Source of the DNA: an uncultured Ruminiclostridium sp.
GTDB lineage: Bacteria > Bacillota > Clostridia > Oscillospirales > Ruminococcaceae
DNA: 64,000 nucleotides
Assembly: GCA_947624435.1 (NCBI GenBank)
Contig: CANQKE010000007.1
Span: 1 to 64,000, forward strand
Reading direction: 5' to 3'
Shown: positions 62,285 to 64,000 of the stretch, piece after piece
Numbering within the stretch: position 1 is the first letter of the stretch
Layout of the letters: every line of letters starts with the position of its first letter
The notes under the pieces: model-generated
Seen by the model: only the letters and a program-made list of their open reading frames with translations
Told to the model about the DNA's origin: nothing
The model's database searches: none
Made by a program: the position numbers and the translations under genes

Positions 62285-63374
62285 GGGCTCTGCCCGTACC
62301 CTTTTTATGGGGGCTCTGCCCCCAAACCCCCGCTGGGGAGCAGATTGCTCCCCAGACCCCTTATGTGATTTTTATTTTAGATAATACTACTATTAAAACA
62401 AATTGCCGTTCCGAAAGAAGCGGCGATTTTTTCTTTTTCAATATACCGTTGCATACGAAATACAAGGGATAATCCTTATCCGAATTTATCAACCTCCGCT
62501 GGTCTCTCCGACAGGACACCGTGTCGTCACAAACTCCGCTCCACTCCATTCGACCGTAAAGGTCGAATATCCGTTCCTCTCCGTTGCTCCTCCTTTTCCC
62601 AAAAAGTCAAAGACTTTTTGGGAACCCTTATAAATGGAAAGGCGACCTACGGTTCCTTTCCCCTACCCTCGGTTTCCTTTCGGACTTTTCTTCCTCACCC
62701 GACCCCTATCCGTCCCTTTATTCACGTTGCAGGCTCTGCCTACCCGCCGCGTATTATCAAATTCTGTTCTAGCTGCAATTTCCCTTTAATCACGCTTTCT
62801 ATGGAGGGCACTTGATAACTCCAAAATACAGTACGTCCGCGGCGTTGCTGCTTGGCATTTGGCTGCTTGGCGTAGGCATTATAAAGTTCTTTTATTATCT
62901 TGCTGCCCTTTCAGCCCTCGCGGCTCTATTGGGGGCGCTGCCCCCAAACCCCCGCTGTGCGCTGCGCGCACAGTATCCCGCCCACCCGCCCTTTTTCTTG
63001 GGGCTGCCGCCCTCGAGAGCGAAGCTCTCGACGACTATTCGCGCCAGCGAATAGTTTACAAACCCCCGATTTTAATTTTGGCTGCTGATATATTCGTGTT
63101 GGCGGACAGTTTATAAACTCGTGCTTTTTTTGTGGCGGAGCAAAGCCCTAATTAATTGAGCGATGATCTCACTCCACTTTTGATCTATGTCCTTAATTCC
63201 CACTGAGTGCATGTTATTCTCAGAATCTTATATATTTATACAAAATTATCCCGCTCCCTTTACGGGGGCGGGATAATTTTATAGTCATGTCAGGGGTCTG
63301 GGGAGCGACCCGCTCCCCAGCGGGGGTTTGGGGGCAGAGCCCCCATAAACGTGGCTTGGGGCAGAGCCCCAAAA
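62284..63374 (+). repeat. R repeat copy 6 (about 1.09 kb)
   Basis: This is a full-length R element between the converging phosphoribosyltransferase-like gene and pgsA. It has one roughly 105-bp unit (62441-62530), TTCGACC/GGTCGAA and CCCAAAAAGTC/GACTTTTTGGG hairpins, the CCTTTCCCCTACCCTCGG module, the TTTGGCTGCTTGGCGTAGGC module, CTGTGCGC/GCGCACAG, CTCGAGAGC/GCTCTCGAG and the AAAATTATCCCGC end hairpin (63240-63281). Nothing in it looks like a gene. Confidence 0.85.
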
Positions 63375-63376
63375 TC

Positions 63377-63952
63377 TCAATTATTCCTCAGCATATCCCT
63401 ATAATCCCAAATATACTTAACTCCGGAGATCACCGTTAAGATCACCGATATATAGATAAGCACGTCGCTGATAAGCTGGACGGGGAACGCCGCCGCGTCT
63501 ATCACCGAGAGGTTTACAAGTATATGCAGTATAAGTATTATAGATACCGTCGCCATGGTAGAGGCGGTTTTAAGCTTGCCCCAGATATTCGCGGCGATGA
63601 CCGTCTTATTTTCGCTGCCGGCGGCTATCAGTCTTACACCGGATACGGCGAACTCCCGCGCGGTTATCAATGCCGCGGCCCAGGCGGAACACCAGCCCAG
63701 CTGCACAAAGCAGATAAGCGCGCTTATCACCAGTATTTTGTCCGCCAGCGGGTCTAAAAACTTGCCGAAATCCGTCACCATGTTGTTCTTTCTCGCAATT
63801 TTGCCGTCGAACAGGTCGGTTATGCTCGCCGCGGCAAATAACAGCGCCGCCCACAAGAAATTCAGGGGTATCCATGCTTCCGTCAGCATGAACAGCACGA
63901 AAAACGGCACCAGTATCACTCTCAGCAATGTCAGCTTGTTAGCAAGATTCAT
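63377..63952 (-). CDS. pgsA: CDP-diacylglycerol-glycerol-3-phosphate 3-phosphatidyltransferase
   Basis: This 191-residue integral membrane enzyme makes phosphatidylglycerol phosphate. The CDP-alcohol phosphatidyltransferase signature is complete: DLFDGKIAR, eight residues, then DFGKFLDPLADK (about residues 46-71). It has about five membrane helices. CGGAGG precedes ATG 63952, which lies 13 bp after the end of a gene that looks like rimO, its usual neighbour in Firmicutes. Confidence 0.93.
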   Translation of the reverse strand: MNLANKLTLLRVILVPFFVLFMLTEAWIPLNFLWAALLFAAASITDLFDGKIARKNNMVTDFGKFLDPLADKILVISALICFVQLGWCSAWAAALITAREFAVSGVRLIAAGSENKTVIAANIWGKLKTASTMATVSIILILHILVNLSVIDAAAFPVQLISDVLIYISVILTVISGVKYIWDYRDMLRNN

Positions 63953-63965
63953 AATTCCTCCGTTG

Positions 63966-64000
63966 TCAGATACGCTCTCCCAGCAGATTGTAGTCCATTA
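63966..64000 (-). CDS. 3' end of an upstream gene, probably rimO
   Basis: The last visible codons read MDYNLLGERI then stop. RimO (ribosomal protein S12 methylthiotransferase) proteins typically end with a YDLxGE sequence and precede pgsA. Only 10 codons are in the window, so the assignment rests on this tail and on synteny. Confidence 0.45.
   Translation of the reverse strand, partial: MDYNLLGERI

Overview
This looks like chromosomal DNA from a spore-forming Clostridia, most likely the Ruminococcaceae/Oscillospiraceae group. The evidence is a replication-origin cluster in Firmicutes order (dnaA, dnaN, S4/yaaA, recF, remB, gyrB, gyrA, mnmG, rsmG, noc, parA, parB, serS), sporulation and germination genes (dpaAB, sleB), a T-box riboswitch, Gram-positive sigma-A promoters with 17-bp spacers, strong AGGAGG ribosome binding sites, and palindromic parS sites. 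The family-level assignment is an inference from gene content and style.

Layout. 0-0.7 kb: truncated copy of a roughly 1-kb hairpin-rich repeat (called R here). 0.7-6.5 kb: plus-strand run of two half-transporter ABC exporters, a short trigger-factor-like chaperone, a thioredoxin and a lipoprotein. 6.5-8 kb: dipicolinate synthase dpaBA (minus). 8-9 kb: R copy. 9-13 kb: lipoprotein with DnaJ-type Cys repeats (minus), divergent from a TagG/TagH-type polysaccharide exporter and UDP-galactopyranose mutase. 13.4-15.4 kb: ABC-2 transporter operon ending in a 52-codon gene. 15.5-16.1 kb: mazEF. 16.2-34.9 kb: the leftward origin-proximal operons, serS through dnaA. 35-39.2 kb: sleB, an R copy, tyrS and a T-box-controlled DAHP synthase. 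39.8-40.25 kb: a dense, duplicated cluster of DnaA-box-like nonamers, the best oriC candidate. 40.8-42.1 kb: AAA/DUF4143 ATPase. 42.3-54.6 kb: a six-gene minus-strand defence-like operon. 54.8-62.3 kb: a 2244-aa cyclic beta-1,2-glucan-synthase-like giant and a phosphoribosyltransferase-like protein. 62.3-63.4 kb: R copy. Then pgsA and the tail of an upstream gene, probably rimO.

The most notable locus is 42,285-54,613. One operon encodes a HIRAN-domain protein, a coiled-coil protein, an Hsp70-like ATPase, a UvrD-like SF1 helicase with an N-terminal Cys cluster, a DrmA-type helicase and a DrmB (DUF1998) protein. DrmA and DrmB are the core of DISARM, but no methyltransferase, DrmC (PLD), DrmD or DrmE is present. 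I do not recall a named system with this composition, so it is offered as a candidate DISARM-related defence system.

Other notable signals: a 273-277-bp MITE-like repeat whose inverted ends look like tRNA T-arm/acceptor sequences (one copy sits in the gyrB 5' UTR, another completes the stop codon of an ABC gene); the modular R repeats; and a common, non-T-box leader upstream of serS and tyrS with covarying base pairs. No tRNA or rRNA genes, CRISPR arrays or IS transposase genes were seen.
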